Positions 1 through 9,889 of a stretch of 64,000 nt of DNA are shown piece after piece (position 1 is the first letter of the stretch; each line of letters begins with the position of its first letter). Origin of the DNA: an uncultured Bradyrhizobium sp. (GTDB lineage: Bacteria; Pseudomonadota; Alphaproteobacteria; Rhizobiales; Xanthobacteraceae). The notes beneath the pieces were generated by a model. It saw only the letters and a program-made list of their open reading frames with translations. It ran no database searches and had not been told where the DNA came from. The DNA is taken from assembly GCF_947648125.1 (NCBI RefSeq), contig NZ_CANSMR010000010.1:62001-126000 (forward strand), written 5' to 3'. The translations under genes were made by a program, and so were the position numbers.

Positions 1-632
1 GCGCGCTCGGCGAGCCAGGCGAAGTCGGGCGAGCGCATCAGATGCGCGAGCGTCCAGGCGCAGTAATCGTCGATGTCGCTGACGAAGCGGAATTCGCCGC
101 CCGGCGGCAGCAGCCGGGTCATCGCCGCGACCGTTGCATCCTGCACGAAGCGCCGCTTCCAGTGCCGCCGCTTCGGCCAGGGATCGGGATGAATCAGGTC
201 GATGCGCGCCAGCGAGCGCGCTGGCGCCCAGGCCAGCAGCTCGGCGGCGTCGCCGGCGAACAGGCGGATGTTGCCGATATTCAACGCCTCGATCTGGGTC
301 AGGATCTTGGCCATCCCGTTGACATAGGGCTCGCAGCCGATGAAGCCGGTCGCCGGAAATGCCTGCGCTTCCGCGATCAAATGCTCGCCGCCGCCGAAGC
401 CGATCTCGAGCCTGACATTCGCGATGCCGTCATCGAACAGTTCGGTCAGCGCCTCGGGCGCGGGCGCCGCGATGTCGAGCGAAAGATGCGGCAGCAGATT
501 GTCGATCAGGTCGGCCTGGTGCGCACGCAGTCTGTGGCCCTTGCGTCGCCCGAAGAACGAGCCGCGCGAATGGGCCACCGCGCCATCGTCGGAAGAATCG
601 CGATCGTCGCTGTCGTTCGGAGCCGGGGTCAT
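1..632 (-). CDS. trmB: tRNA (guanine-N7-)-methyltransferase TrmB, 3' end cut by window
   Basis: The enzyme makes m7G46 in the variable loop of tRNA using SAM. I translated the frame directly. It starts with ATG at 632 (MTPAPNDSDDRD) and runs off the left edge at about 210 codons. The SAM-binding motif EIGFGGGEH and the family signature HPDPWPKRRHWKRRF are both present. The ATG overlaps the stop of the upstream M20 peptidase as ATGA (629-632), so translation is probably coupled. The N-terminal Asp/Ser-rich extension is typical of alphaproteobacterial forms. The C-terminal tail is missing only because the window ends. Confidence 0.93.
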   Translation of the reverse strand, partial: MTPAPNDSDDRDSSDDGAVAHSRGSFFGRRKGHRLRAHQADLIDNLLPHLSLDIAAPAPEALTELFDDGIANVRLEIGFGGGEHLIAEAQAFPATGFIGCEPYVNGMAKILTQIEALNIGNIRLFAGDAAELLAWAPARSLARIDLIHPDPWPKRRHWKRRFVQDATVAAMTRLLPPGGEFRFVSDIDDYCAWTLAHLMRSPDFAWLAER

Positions 633-1753
633 CGCAGCGTCTGATAGAGACGGTAGAGCAGCCGCGCGCGCGGCTCGATCGACGAGATGTAGAGCTGCTC
701 GTAATGGGTATGCGCGCCCTTGCCATCGACGCCGAGGCCATCGAGCGTTGCGGTATGCGGTGCGGTGAAATTGCCGTCGGAGCCGCCGCCGGTGAACACA
801 TCAATCAGCTCGAAGCCGAGTTCGCCTGCAAGCTCCCTGGCGTGTTCGTAGAGTGCGGCGCCGGCATTGCTCTTCTCATAGGGCGGACGGTTCAATTCGC
901 CGGTCACCTTCACGGTGACGCCGTCGGTGCGCGAGGTGATTCCGAGGATCTTCGGCACCAGCTCGTCGGCGTCGGCCATGGTCGGCACGCGCATGTCGAC
1001 TTCGGCATAGGCCTCTTCGGCGATCACGTTCGGCTTGGTGCCGCCGCGCACCACGCCGACATTGACGGTGACGCCGCGCTTGAGATCGTTCATCGCCTCG
1101 AGCGCCAGGATCACATGGCCGAGTTCCCGGATCGCGCTGCGCCCGTCCTCGGGGCGCGTGCCGGCATGTGCCGGCGCGCCCTTGATGTGCACGTCGAAGC
1201 GCGCGACGCCCTTGCGCCCGGTGACGATCTTGCCGCCGTCGCGCGCCGGCTCGGTCACCAATACGTATTTGGCCTTGCGGCCTTCGGCCTCGATCAGCGC
1301 CCGCGAGGTCGGGCTGCCGATCTCCTCGTCCGATACGTAGAGCTGGGTGACGCCGAGCGGCGGGCGCACGTCGTCGGCGCAGATCTGCCGGAATGCGTGA
1401 TAGGCGAGATAGGCGCCGCCCTTCATGTCGTAGATGCCCGGGCCGAATGCGCTGTCGCCTTCGATCTTGAATGGTAACCGTTCGATGAATCCCATCGGAT
1501 GAACTGTGTCGAGATGGCTCAACACCAGAATGCCCGGCGCGTCCTGCCCCCAGGACGAGCGCGTCACCAGGTGATCGCCACAGCCGTCGCGTCCCGCAAC
1601 GCGGTCGACGGTGGCCGGCAGGTCGCGATATTCAGACGCGACGAGATCAGCCAGCTTGTTGACCTGATCCGGCCGCTCCGTCGGAGATTCGATTTCGACC
1701 CAACGGCGAATGCCATCGAGGATAGCAGCGGTTTCGAACGGATTGCTGGACAT
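629..1753 (-). CDS. M20 family metallopeptidase (glutamate carboxypeptidase/CPG2-like)
   Basis: 374 aa, a zinc-dependent exopeptidase or deacylase of the M20 family. Metal-ligand motifs are clear: SHLDTVHP (His80, Asp82), GIYDMKGG (Asp109), SDEEIGS (Glu143/144), and a late His in GAHTHYEQ. A dimerisation-domain region lies between about residues 185 and 295. Substrate cannot be read from sequence; CPG2-like members remove C-terminal glutamate or cleave acyl-amino acids. It overlaps trmB by 4 bp. No signal peptide is apparent, so it is probably cytoplasmic, unlike secreted CPG2. Confidence 0.85.
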   Translation of the reverse strand: MSSNPFETAAILDGIRRWVEIESPTERPDQVNKLADLVASEYRDLPATVDRVAGRDGCGDHLVTRSSWGQDAPGILVLSHLDTVHPMGFIERLPFKIEGDSAFGPGIYDMKGGAYLAYHAFRQICADDVRPPLGVTQLYVSDEEIGSPTSRALIEAEGRKAKYVLVTEPARDGGKIVTGRKGVARFDVHIKGAPAHAGTRPEDGRSAIRELGHVILALEAMNDLKRGVTVNVGVVRGGTKPNVIAEEAYAEVDMRVPTMADADELVPKILGITSRTDGVTVKVTGELNRPPYEKSNAGAALYEHARELAGELGFELIDVFTGGGSDGNFTAPHTATLDGLGVDGKGAHTHYEQLYISSIEPRARLLYRLYQTLR

Positions 1754-2060
1754 GCTGTTGTCGTCGCCTGTGAATTCGCTTTGTCATTCAGCGCACGCTA
1801 GAGCCGTTTCCGTTCCGATGAATCGGAACGGGGCTCTAGATTCTTGTTTTGACGCGTTTTCTTCACGCGAACCGGTGTCCACTTCGCTCGAAAACGCTTT
1901 AGGGCATGATCTGGAAAAGTGTGACGCGGTTTTCCGGAAAGATCACGCTCTATCAAGGAGCTAAAGCGCGACGACGGTTCGATCGGAACTCGTCACGCCT
2001 TAACGCATGCCGGAATGACATATTCCAGATTTGACGATCTCTCAAACGGATATGGTCGGA
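1754..2060. repeat. 307-bp gene-free stretch built of dispersed palindromic repeats
   Basis: No convincing gene. It holds a long hairpin at 1798-1839 whose arms ctagagcc/ggctctag enclose a second stem cgttccga/tcggaacg with loop tgaa. A second element follows at about 1850-1950, containing the motif gcatgatctggaaaagtg and ending in ggaaagatcacgctc. Related copies of the second motif occur at 12514-12561, 24583-24611 and 58531-58580, so it is a dispersed family. The hairpin lies between two minus-strand genes and could also act as a transcription end for the regulator upstream. Confidence 0.75.
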
Positions 2061-2477
2061 TCAGACCTGTTCGGCCGCCTCACGCGCCGCGATCTGCTCG
2101 ACCAGTTCGACGATGCTGCGGCGGAGCTTGGCGTCCGCGATCCGCGTAAACGCACGGGTCAGGGCCAGGCCTTCGGCGGTTGCCAGAAAATCGGACACAT
2201 AGGCCGGCGAGGAGCCCTCACTGAAGCCGTCAGCGGTCTTGACGCCGCTCGGGCCGCCATCGAACAGGAAAGAGACCGGCACCTGCAGGATTTCGGAGAT
2301 CTGCTGCAGCCGGCTGGCGCCGACGCGGTTGGTGCCCTTCTCGTATTTCTGCACCTGCTGGAACGTCAGGCCTAACGCCTCGCCCAGTTTTTCCTGGCTC
2401 ATGCCGAGCATGATGCGTCGCATACGGACGCGGCTGCCGACATATTTGTCAACAGGATTGGGCGCTTTGGTGGACAT
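2061..2477 (-). CDS. XRE-family HTH transcriptional regulator, PraR/PhrR-like
   Basis: 138 aa from ATG at 2477. A TTG six bases upstream (2483) is also in frame, but AGGAG lies about 8 nt before the ATG, so I prefer the ATG. The N-terminal HTH_3 domain covers about residues 12-70 (RMRRIMLGMSQEKLG, then TFQQVQKYEKGTNR). A short C-terminal helical part ends ELVEQIAAREAAEQV. The sequence closely resembles the rhizobial PraR/PhrR regulators linked to acid response, quorum sensing and symbiosis. That identification is from memory of the family. Its position beside lnt matches the usual rhizobial order. Confidence 0.85.
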   Translation of the reverse strand: MSTKAPNPVDKYVGSRVRMRRIMLGMSQEKLGEALGLTFQQVQKYEKGTNRVGASRLQQISEILQVPVSFLFDGGPSGVKTADGFSEGSSPAYVSDFLATAEGLALTRAFTRIADAKLRRSIVELVEQIAAREAAEQV

Positions 2478-2740
2478 CTCCAACTCTCCTAAGGGATTGC
2501 GCGCCCGGGGGGTGAGGCAAGTTGGACGTGGAGTATGCCTCAGGCGCCGGTGCCGTCAAATCCTGCAAGGAGGATCGGGACGAAATGCGGACAATTTGCG
2601 CAAAGGGGCTGACTTGGCTTGTGATTTCGCGTGGACCCGTACAATGCGAAGTGCACGGTCGATCTGTCAACAGGTGGAATCACGCTGAGGTAAATTTCGA
2701 CACTTTTTCGGGTTCGTGTGACAACCGGCGATAAGCGCCG

Positions 2741-4354
2741 TCAGGCCTTTCGCCTGACAAAACGCCTCCGCAATACGATTGCGAGGGCAACTAACACAAT
2801 CACGGCGGCGGGGATGTTGCCGACACGCGCATAGATCGTCGGCGCGATGGCCGTCGGCAGGCCGGCATCGAGCACGCCTTCGATGCCGAGCCCGAGCTGG
2901 GCGACAATCCGCCCGAGCGGGTCGATGATGGCCGAGATGCCCGTATTTGCGGCGCGCACCATCGGCAGGCCTTCCTCGATCGACCGCAGCCGGGCCTGCT
3001 GCAGATGCTGATAGGGGCCGGTCGAGATTCCGAACCAGCCGTCATTGGTGACGTTGATGATCCAGCCGGGACGGTCGTCGCGGCTCACGACATTGCCGGG
3101 GAAGATCGCCTCGTAGCAGATCAGGGGCAGCGCGCGCGGCGCATTCGGAATATCGAGCGTGCGACGGATCGTGCCGGGAATGAAGCCGCCCTGCACCTTG
3201 GTGAGCTGCACGAAGCCGAGCTTCTCCATCCAGTCCTGGAACGGCAGATACTCTCCGAATGGGACAAGGTGCAGCTTGTCGTAGACCGCAAGCACGCTGC
3301 CATCATGGTCGATGACGTAGATCGAATTATATGCGCGGGTGACGCGGACGCCGGGCGGCAGATCGGGCGCGCGCACCGAACCGGTGATCAGCACGGTTCC
3401 CTTCGGCAGCAAATCGGCGATCTGCGCCATCGCGTCGGCTTCCTTGGTCAGGAAGAACGGGAAGGCGGATTCCGGCCAGATCAGGATGGTGGAGTCGCTC
3501 ACGCCGGTCGAGTGCGGCCCGGAGGCGCGATCCGACAGAGTGAGATATTTCTGCATCACCGCCGCCTTGGCGGAGTAGTTGAACTTGGCGTCCTGCTGCA
3601 GATCGGGCTGCATGATGCGCAGCTTGACGCCGCTGGCCATGCTGGTCGGCCGTTGCGAGAGGCGGACTGCGCCGAACGCCAGCATCGCGGCGAGCACCAG
3701 CACCGCGGCCACCGGCGCGCGCCACGGCTTGCGGCCGCGCGAGGCGCCGTCGATCAACACGGCGGGGCTTGCGAAGATCGCGACGGCCAGGAACGTCATG
3801 CCCCACAGCCCGATCAGCGATGCGGTCTGGGCCAGCGCCAGGGGTTCGGTCAGCGCGTAGCCGAATGCATTCCACGGAAAGCCGCTGAGGAGATGGCCGC
3901 GCAGCCATTCCGAAATCGTCAAGCTAACCGCCAGCGCTAGCACGCGCGAGGCGTCGCGCGGCCAGATCAGCCTTGCCAGTGCGAAGCCGAAGGCGGTGAA
4001 CAAAGCGAGGTAGGCGGGCAGGCCGAGCACCGCGAACGGCGTCAGCCAGGCGAAGGTGTCTGCATCGACGAAGAAGGCGTAACCGATCCAGTACAGTCCC
4101 GGCACGAAATAGCCGAGGCCGAACCAGAAGCCGGACAGCGCTGCGGCGGGTACGCCGCGCCAGCGTCCCGCAGCGCTACCATCGATCAGCCAGACCGCGA
4201 TCGAAAAGGTCAGGAACAGGACCGGCCAGGCGTTGAACGGCGCCATCGCCAGCGAGGACAAGGCGCCCGCCGCGAGCGCGAGCACGGCGCGCTTCCATCC
4301 CCAGGTCAGGATGACGGCGAGGCCGATCGATCGGAGCTTGTCGGAAAGCCTCAC
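2741..4354 (-). CDS. lnt: apolipoprotein N-acyltransferase
   Basis: 537 aa inner-membrane enzyme that adds the third acyl chain to lipoproteins. The N-terminal half has several hydrophobic segments. The C-terminal half is a carbon-nitrogen hydrolase domain with the Glu-Lys-Cys triad in WPESAFPFF, YDKLHLVPFGEYLPF and LICYEAIFPG. The GTG start at 4354 overlaps the stop of the CorC-like gene as GTGA, so the two are probably co-translated. Length is normal for the family. Confidence 0.95.
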   Translation of the reverse strand: MRLSDKLRSIGLAVILTWGWKRAVLALAAGALSSLAMAPFNAWPVLFLTFSIAVWLIDGSAAGRWRGVPAAALSGFWFGLGYFVPGLYWIGYAFFVDADTFAWLTPFAVLGLPAYLALFTAFGFALARLIWPRDASRVLALAVSLTISEWLRGHLLSGFPWNAFGYALTEPLALAQTASLIGLWGMTFLAVAIFASPAVLIDGASRGRKPWRAPVAAVLVLAAMLAFGAVRLSQRPTSMASGVKLRIMQPDLQQDAKFNYSAKAAVMQKYLTLSDRASGPHSTGVSDSTILIWPESAFPFFLTKEADAMAQIADLLPKGTVLITGSVRAPDLPPGVRVTRAYNSIYVIDHDGSVLAVYDKLHLVPFGEYLPFQDWMEKLGFVQLTKVQGGFIPGTIRRTLDIPNAPRALPLICYEAIFPGNVVSRDDRPGWIINVTNDGWFGISTGPYQHLQQARLRSIEEGLPMVRAANTGISAIIDPLGRIVAQLGLGIEGVLDAGLPTAIAPTIYARVGNIPAAVIVLVALAIVLRRRFVRRKA

Positions 4355-5463
4355 TGCGGACCGGCTCCCTCGCCGGGCGGCGGCATGTTGTCATTCGCCT
4401 GCGGGTTGCCGGAGTCCGGCGCCTGCTCACGGCGCCGCTCGCGTTCCTTGCGCGGTGCCGGCCGTTCTTTGCGCGTCGTGATCCGCACGCGCTTGACCCG
4501 CCGCGGATCGGCGTCGAGCACCTCGACCTCGTAATTGCCCGGACCGGAAATCACCTCGCCGCGCACCGGCAGGCGGCCGACGAACGACACCAGATAACCG
4601 CCCAGCGTCTCGACCTCCTCGCCGGCCTCGCCGGTGACGAAGTCTTCGCCGATCACCGAACGGACATCGTCGAGGCTGGCGCGCGCGTCGGCGATAAAGG
4701 AGTTGTCCGGCTGGCGGACGATGGACGGCGGCTCGTCGGAATCGTGCTCGTCGTCGATCTCGCCGACAATCTGCTCGACGATATCCTCGATCGACACCAG
4801 TCCGTCGGTGCCGCCATATTCGTCGACCACCAGCGCGAGATGGATGCGCGAGGCCTGCATCTGCGCCAACAGGTCGATCGCGCGCATCGACGGCGGAATG
4901 TAGAGCAGCTTACGGATGATATGGGCGTCCGCCAGCGGCAGCGCGAGATCGACGCTGCGCAGATCGAGCCCGGCCGGGAACGGCTTCTTGCGCTTCGTCT
5001 TGGTCGCGTCGGTGACGCGCGCCTTCGCGGTCATGAAGGCGAGCAGGTCGCGGATGTGCACCATGCCCTCGGGGTCGTCGAGGGTTTCGTTGTAGACAAC
5101 GAGCCGCGAATGCGCCGCGCTCTCGAACAGGCTCATCAATTCGCCGAGCGGGATGTCGCGCTTGACCGCGACGATGTCGGCGCGATGGATCATGACGTCG
5201 GCGATCCGCCGCTCGTTCAGCGACAGGATGTTGCGCAGCATGGTGCGCTCGATCGCCGAGAAGCCGACATCGTCGGGCGTCGAGGCGTCGAGTACCACCT
5301 GCAAATCGTCGCGCACCGAGCCGGCTTTCCAGCCGAACAGCGTGCGGATCGCGCGCACCAGCCAGCCTTCGGCTGCCGGGCGCTGCACCTCGCCTTCATG
5401 CACGACGGCGGGCAGGTTGCTCACATTGCGCGGATTGTCATGGGTCGGGTCGGAATCCGGCAT
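4351..5463 (-). CDS. CBS-domain hemolysin/CorC family protein
   Basis: 370 aa from ATG at 5463 (MPDSDPTHDN), which follows the ybeY stop by 1 nt. A longer in-frame extension would overlap ybeY and looks artificial. The tandem CBS pair is at about 60-200 (for example RRIADVMIHRADIVAVKRD and DEYGGTDGLVSIEDIVEQI). A CorC_HlyC domain at about 220-310 and a charged tail rich in Arg/Glu/Pro follow. There is no membrane DUF21 domain, so this is the soluble CorC/YbeX type. YbeX is linked to ribosome and Mg2+ homeostasis, in line with the phoH-ybeY-lnt neighbourhood. Confidence 0.9.
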   Translation of the reverse strand: MPDSDPTHDNPRNVSNLPAVVHEGEVQRPAAEGWLVRAIRTLFGWKAGSVRDDLQVVLDASTPDDVGFSAIERTMLRNILSLNERRIADVMIHRADIVAVKRDIPLGELMSLFESAAHSRLVVYNETLDDPEGMVHIRDLLAFMTAKARVTDATKTKRKKPFPAGLDLRSVDLALPLADAHIIRKLLYIPPSMRAIDLLAQMQASRIHLALVVDEYGGTDGLVSIEDIVEQIVGEIDDEHDSDEPPSIVRQPDNSFIADARASLDDVRSVIGEDFVTGEAGEEVETLGGYLVSFVGRLPVRGEVISGPGNYEVEVLDADPRRVKRVRITTRKERPAPRKERERRREQAPDSGNPQANDNMPPPGEGAGPQ

Positions 5464-5464
5464 G

Positions 5465-5962
5465 TCAGGCGATCCGATCCGCATAGGGGTCGGGAATGCC
5501 GAGGGAGGAGAGGATCTCGCGCTCGAGCGCCTCCATGTCCTCGGCATCGTCATCGTTCTCGTGGTCGTAACCGATCAGATGCAGGAAGCCATGCACCGCG
5601 AGATGGCTCAAATGATGGTCGAACGGCTTCTGTTCTTCATCGGCTTCGCGCCGCGTCGTCTGATAGGCGATCGCGATGTCGCCGAGCATGCGCGGGGCAT
5701 CGTCGGGTCCGCCGGCGCCTTCCGGCTGCAGCGCCGGAAACGACAGCACGTTGGTCGGCTTGTCGATGCTGCGCCAGTTGGCGTTCAGGGTGCGGATTCC
5801 GGCGTCGTCGGTCAGCATCACTGCAAGCTCGGCGTCCGCGACATCGGCGTCGGCGATTGCGGCGGCGGCCTCGATGGCGCGGTGAATCACCGCGTCGGCA
5901 TCGGGCTCGGCCTGCCAGCATTCGGCGGTGACGAGAACGTCGGTTGCAGGAAAAGCAGACAC
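5465..5962 (-). CDS. ybeY: endoribonuclease YbeY (rRNA maturation)
   Basis: Single-strand endoribonuclease for 16S rRNA 3'-end maturation and ribosome quality control. The zinc-binding H-x3-H-x5-H signature is intact in HLAVHGFLHLIGYDH, and the conserved NVLSFP is present. A GTG at 5962 gives 165 aa, the usual length. A TTG at 6034 that overlaps the phoH stop as TTGA would add 24 residues, and I cannot exclude it because neither start has a strong ribosome site. It is part of the phoH-ybeY-corC-lnt set. Confidence 0.92.
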   Translation of the reverse strand: MSAFPATDVLVTAECWQAEPDADAVIHRAIEAAAAIADADVADAELAVMLTDDAGIRTLNANWRSIDKPTNVLSFPALQPEGAGGPDDAPRMLGDIAIAYQTTRREADEEQKPFDHHLSHLAVHGFLHLIGYDHENDDDAEDMEALEREILSSLGIPDPYADRIA

Positions 5963-6030
5963 GTTGGTTTCAAAATCTGCGTTATGGCCGGAACCCGCAT
6001 CGCGCGGGCTCGCGGCCGAAGCTATTGGTC

Positions 6031-7101
6031 TCAAGATCTGGCGTTTGCCGGCTTTTGCGGCAATCCCTCATAGGCGGCCACAATGCGCGCCACCAATTCA
6101 TGGCGGATGACGTCCTCGGCCTTGAAATGCACCTGTGCGATGCCCTCGACGCCATCGAGCAGCTTCACGGCTTCGGTGAGCCCCGAAGCCTGGCCGTGCG
6201 GCAGGTCGACCTGCGACGGGTCGCCGGTGACGATCATCCGGCTGTTTTCGCCGAGACGCGTCAAAAACATCTTCATCTGCATCGTCGTGGTGTTCTGCGC
6301 CTCGTCGAGGATGATGGCGGCATTGGTCAGGGTGCGGCCGCGCATGAAGGCGAGCGGCGCGATCTCGATCTCGTTGCCCTGCAGCGCGCGCTCGACGACG
6401 CGGGCATCCATCAGATCGTACAGCGCATCGTAGATCGGACGCAGGTACGGATCGACCTTCTCCTTGAGGTCGCCAGGCAGGAAGCCGAGCCGCTCGCCGG
6501 CTTCGACCGCGGGTCGCGTCAGGATGATGCGATCGACTTCCTTGCGCTCGAACAGTTGCGCCGCATGGGCGACCGCGAGCCAGGTCTTGCCGGTGCCGGC
6601 CGGGCCGATGCCGAACACCAATTCATGCCGCTTCAGCGCGCGGATGTAGGAATCCTGCGCCGCGGTGCGGGCGCGCACCGGACGCTTGCGCAGATTGATC
6701 GTTTCAAACGTCGGCTTGGCGGTCTTGTTGTCGAATTCGAACAGCGAGCCCTGCGCGATCACGACGCGGATGGCGCCTTCGACTTCGCCCTGATCGAGGT
6801 CGTGCCCTTCGACGGCCTGCGCGTAGAGTGTCTCGAGCACGCGCCGCGCCGCGTCGCAGCCGTCGCGGGAGCCCGCGATGGTGAGATGATTGCCGCGGGA
6901 ATCGACCACGACACCGAGCCGCCGCTCGATCAGCGCCAGATTCTGTCCATAGGGGCCGACCAGCACGGATGCGGCACGATTGTCGTCGAAATCGATGACG
7001 ACCTGAGTTTCAGGAGGCCGGGTCTCAGGTGGCATTTGCATGTCGCGGTCAGGTTTGCGGCTGGGAGCGAGCGAAGACGAATCCGATGCGCTTTTGGGCA
7101 A
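6031..7101 (-). CDS. PhoH-like ATPase (YbeZ)
   Basis: 356 aa cytoplasmic P-loop NTPase with Walker A GPAGTGKT at about 166-173, Walker B IILDEAQN, and an N-terminal KH-like region. It works with YbeY in RNA metabolism in the families studied. The listed start is TTG at 7101, 5 nt after the miaB stop, with GGAG about 10 nt upstream. An ATG at 7041 (MQMPPET) is the alternative. It reads in the same direction as miaB and is probably one transcript with it. Confidence 0.93.
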   Translation of the reverse strand: MPKSASDSSSLAPSRKPDRDMQMPPETRPPETQVVIDFDDNRAASVLVGPYGQNLALIERRLGVVVDSRGNHLTIAGSRDGCDAARRVLETLYAQAVEGHDLDQGEVEGAIRVVIAQGSLFEFDNKTAKPTFETINLRKRPVRARTAAQDSYIRALKRHELVFGIGPAGTGKTWLAVAHAAQLFERKEVDRIILTRPAVEAGERLGFLPGDLKEKVDPYLRPIYDALYDLMDARVVERALQGNEIEIAPLAFMRGRTLTNAAIILDEAQNTTTMQMKMFLTRLGENSRMIVTGDPSQVDLPHGQASGLTEAVKLLDGVEGIAQVHFKAEDVIRHELVARIVAAYEGLPQKPANARS

Positions 7102-7106
7102 GGATT

Positions 7107-8495
<1,389 letters not shown>

Positions 8496-8507
8496 GGAAC
8501 CTTGAAT

Positions 8508-8541
8508 GCGAAAATGGAAACGGCGCCATCAGGGCGCCGTT
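8508..8541 (-). terminator. hairpin between the HAD gene and miaB, possible terminator
   Basis: A perfect 8-bp stem acggcgcc/ggcgccgt (8520-8527 and 8533-8540) has a 5-nt loop and is followed on the minus strand by a T-rich run (TTCCATTTTC). It could end the fur-HAD transcript. Because it lies 25-45 nt upstream of the miaB ATG, it could instead be a leader hairpin. Confidence 0.5.
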
Positions 8542-8586
8542 GCTCAAATAAGGCTTAAACCGGGGAAAATCCAGCGTCCTACGGCG

Positions 8587-8668
8587 TCATTCCGGGGCGA
8601 TGCGCCAGCATCGAACCCGGAATCTCGAGATTCCGGGTTAGCTCCCTTCGGCCGCGCCCCGGAATGAC
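8587..8668. repeat. palindromic 'gtcattccgggg' repeat
   Basis: Outer arms gtcattccggggcg/cgccccggaatgac enclose an inner palindrome around aacccggaatctcgagattc (8614-8640). A shorter relative lies at 39612-39650. It starts a few bases downstream of the HAD stop codon. Confidence 0.75.
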
Positions 8669-8679
8669 CCGGAGTGGGC

Positions 8680-9363
8680 TTAGTCGGCGATCTGGATGTC
8701 AGCCCCAATCCGACCGATCAAATCGGGCAATTGGCGCATATCGGCAAAGGTTATGGCCGCGCCGGCCTGGCGCAGCAGGTCCTCGTGTTCCGCCGTGCAG
8801 TGGCTGCCGCCGTAAAAGCCGAGCACGGTCATCCCGGCGGCGCGGGCGCCGGTGACGCCGGCCACGCTGTCCTCGATCACGACACAGCGCGCAGGGCTGG
8901 CACCCATCTGGGTGGCTGCGAACAGGAAGAGATCGGGCGCCGGCTTGCCGCGCTTGACCTGGGTGGCGGAGAAAATATGCGGCGCCAGCCGGTCGTAGAG
9001 CCTGGCACAGGTCAGGCCGTGATGGATCTTCTCCGGCGTACCGCTCGACGCCACGCATTTCGGCAAGGCAAGCGCTGATATCGCTTCGCCGACATGCGCG
9101 ATCGCGCTGAGATCGTCGGCATAGAGACTGAGCGTCGCGTGCTTGACCTCGGCCTCGAAGCTCTCGGGCAGCGCGCGTCCGATCTCGCTTTCGACGATGC
9201 GCCGGGCCTCCCGGTCGGACACGCCGAGGAAACGCTTCAGCACGCCGTCGGGCGTGATCGGAAAGCCGTGCCGAGTCAGCGCGTCCGCATGTGCGCGACA
9301 GGAGATCACCTCGCTGTCAACCAGCACGCCGTCGCAGTCGAAGATGACGAGTTCGAAACTCAC
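8680..9363 (-). CDS. HAD family phosphatase (beta-phosphoglucomutase/phosphatase type)
   Basis: 227 aa from GTG at 9363, 5 nt after the fur stop. The nucleophile motif FDCDGVLVDSE is at the N terminus, the Lys motif is RGKPAPDLFLF, and the acidic motif is VIEDSVAGV. The cap insertion is alpha-helical as in subfamily IA enzymes. Substrate cannot be assigned; sugar phosphates are likely for this group. Longer starts would run into fur. The spacing suggests co-transcription with fur. Confidence 0.87.
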   Translation of the reverse strand: MSFELVIFDCDGVLVDSEVISCRAHADALTRHGFPITPDGVLKRFLGVSDREARRIVESEIGRALPESFEAEVKHATLSLYADDLSAIAHVGEAISALALPKCVASSGTPEKIHHGLTCARLYDRLAPHIFSATQVKRGKPAPDLFLFAATQMGASPARCVVIEDSVAGVTGARAAGMTVLGFYGGSHCTAEHEDLLRQAGAAITFADMRQLPDLIGRIGADIQIAD

Positions 9364-9368
9364 CCGGC

Positions 9369-9821
9369 TTACGACTTGCCGTCTTCGTCGAGCGGGACGC
9401 AATAGAGCTCGAGCCGGTGATCGACCAGCTTGTAGCCGAGCTTGCGCGCGATCTCGGCCTGCAGCTTCTCGATTTCCTCGGAGGTGAATTCGATCACCTT
9501 GCCGTCGCGCAAATTGATCAGATGGTCGTGATGGCTCTCGGGCATCTGCTCGTAGCGCGCGCGGCCCTCGCGGAAATCGTGACGCTCGATGATGCCGGCA
9601 TCCTCGAACAGCTTGACGGTGCGATAGACCGTCGAGATCGAGATCTTGTCGTCGACTGCCACGCAGCGGCGATAGAGCTCCTCGACATCGGGATGATCCA
9701 TGGCCTCCGCGAGCACCCGCGCGATCACGCGGCGCTGTTCGGTCATGCGCATGCCGGTCGCAGCGCAGCGCGCCTCGATGCCGGTATTTTTATGCGCCGG
9801 CGGGATTTTCACCGTGGTCAT
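9369..9821 (-). CDS. fur: Fur family metal-dependent transcriptional regulator
   Basis: 150 aa. It has a winged-helix DNA-binding half (MTEQRRVIARVL, then ISISTVYRTVKLFEDAG) and a metal/dimer half with the HHDHLINLRDGKVIEF motif. The sequence matches the Bradyrhizobium Fur type (called Mur in some rhizobia because it senses Mn2+), not Irr, which carries a different N-terminal haem motif. It probably controls iron or manganese uptake. A TonB siderophore receptor lies 12 kb away. It is followed closely by the HAD gene. Confidence 0.92.
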   Translation of the reverse strand: MTTVKIPPAHKNTGIEARCAATGMRMTEQRRVIARVLAEAMDHPDVEELYRRCVAVDDKISISTVYRTVKLFEDAGIIERHDFREGRARYEQMPESHHDHLINLRDGKVIEFTSEEIEKLQAEIARKLGYKLVDHRLELYCVPLDEDGKS

Positions 9822-9889
9822 GGGTTTCGAGCCGTATTCTTCAAGCCTTGGGTGGCAGAGCAGGGCGCTGTTCTGCCATCGCGCCGATG

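Noticed and set aside
9369-9821. Irr in place of Fur
   Set aside because: The N-terminal haem-binding region of Irr is absent, and the sequence fits Fur/Mur.
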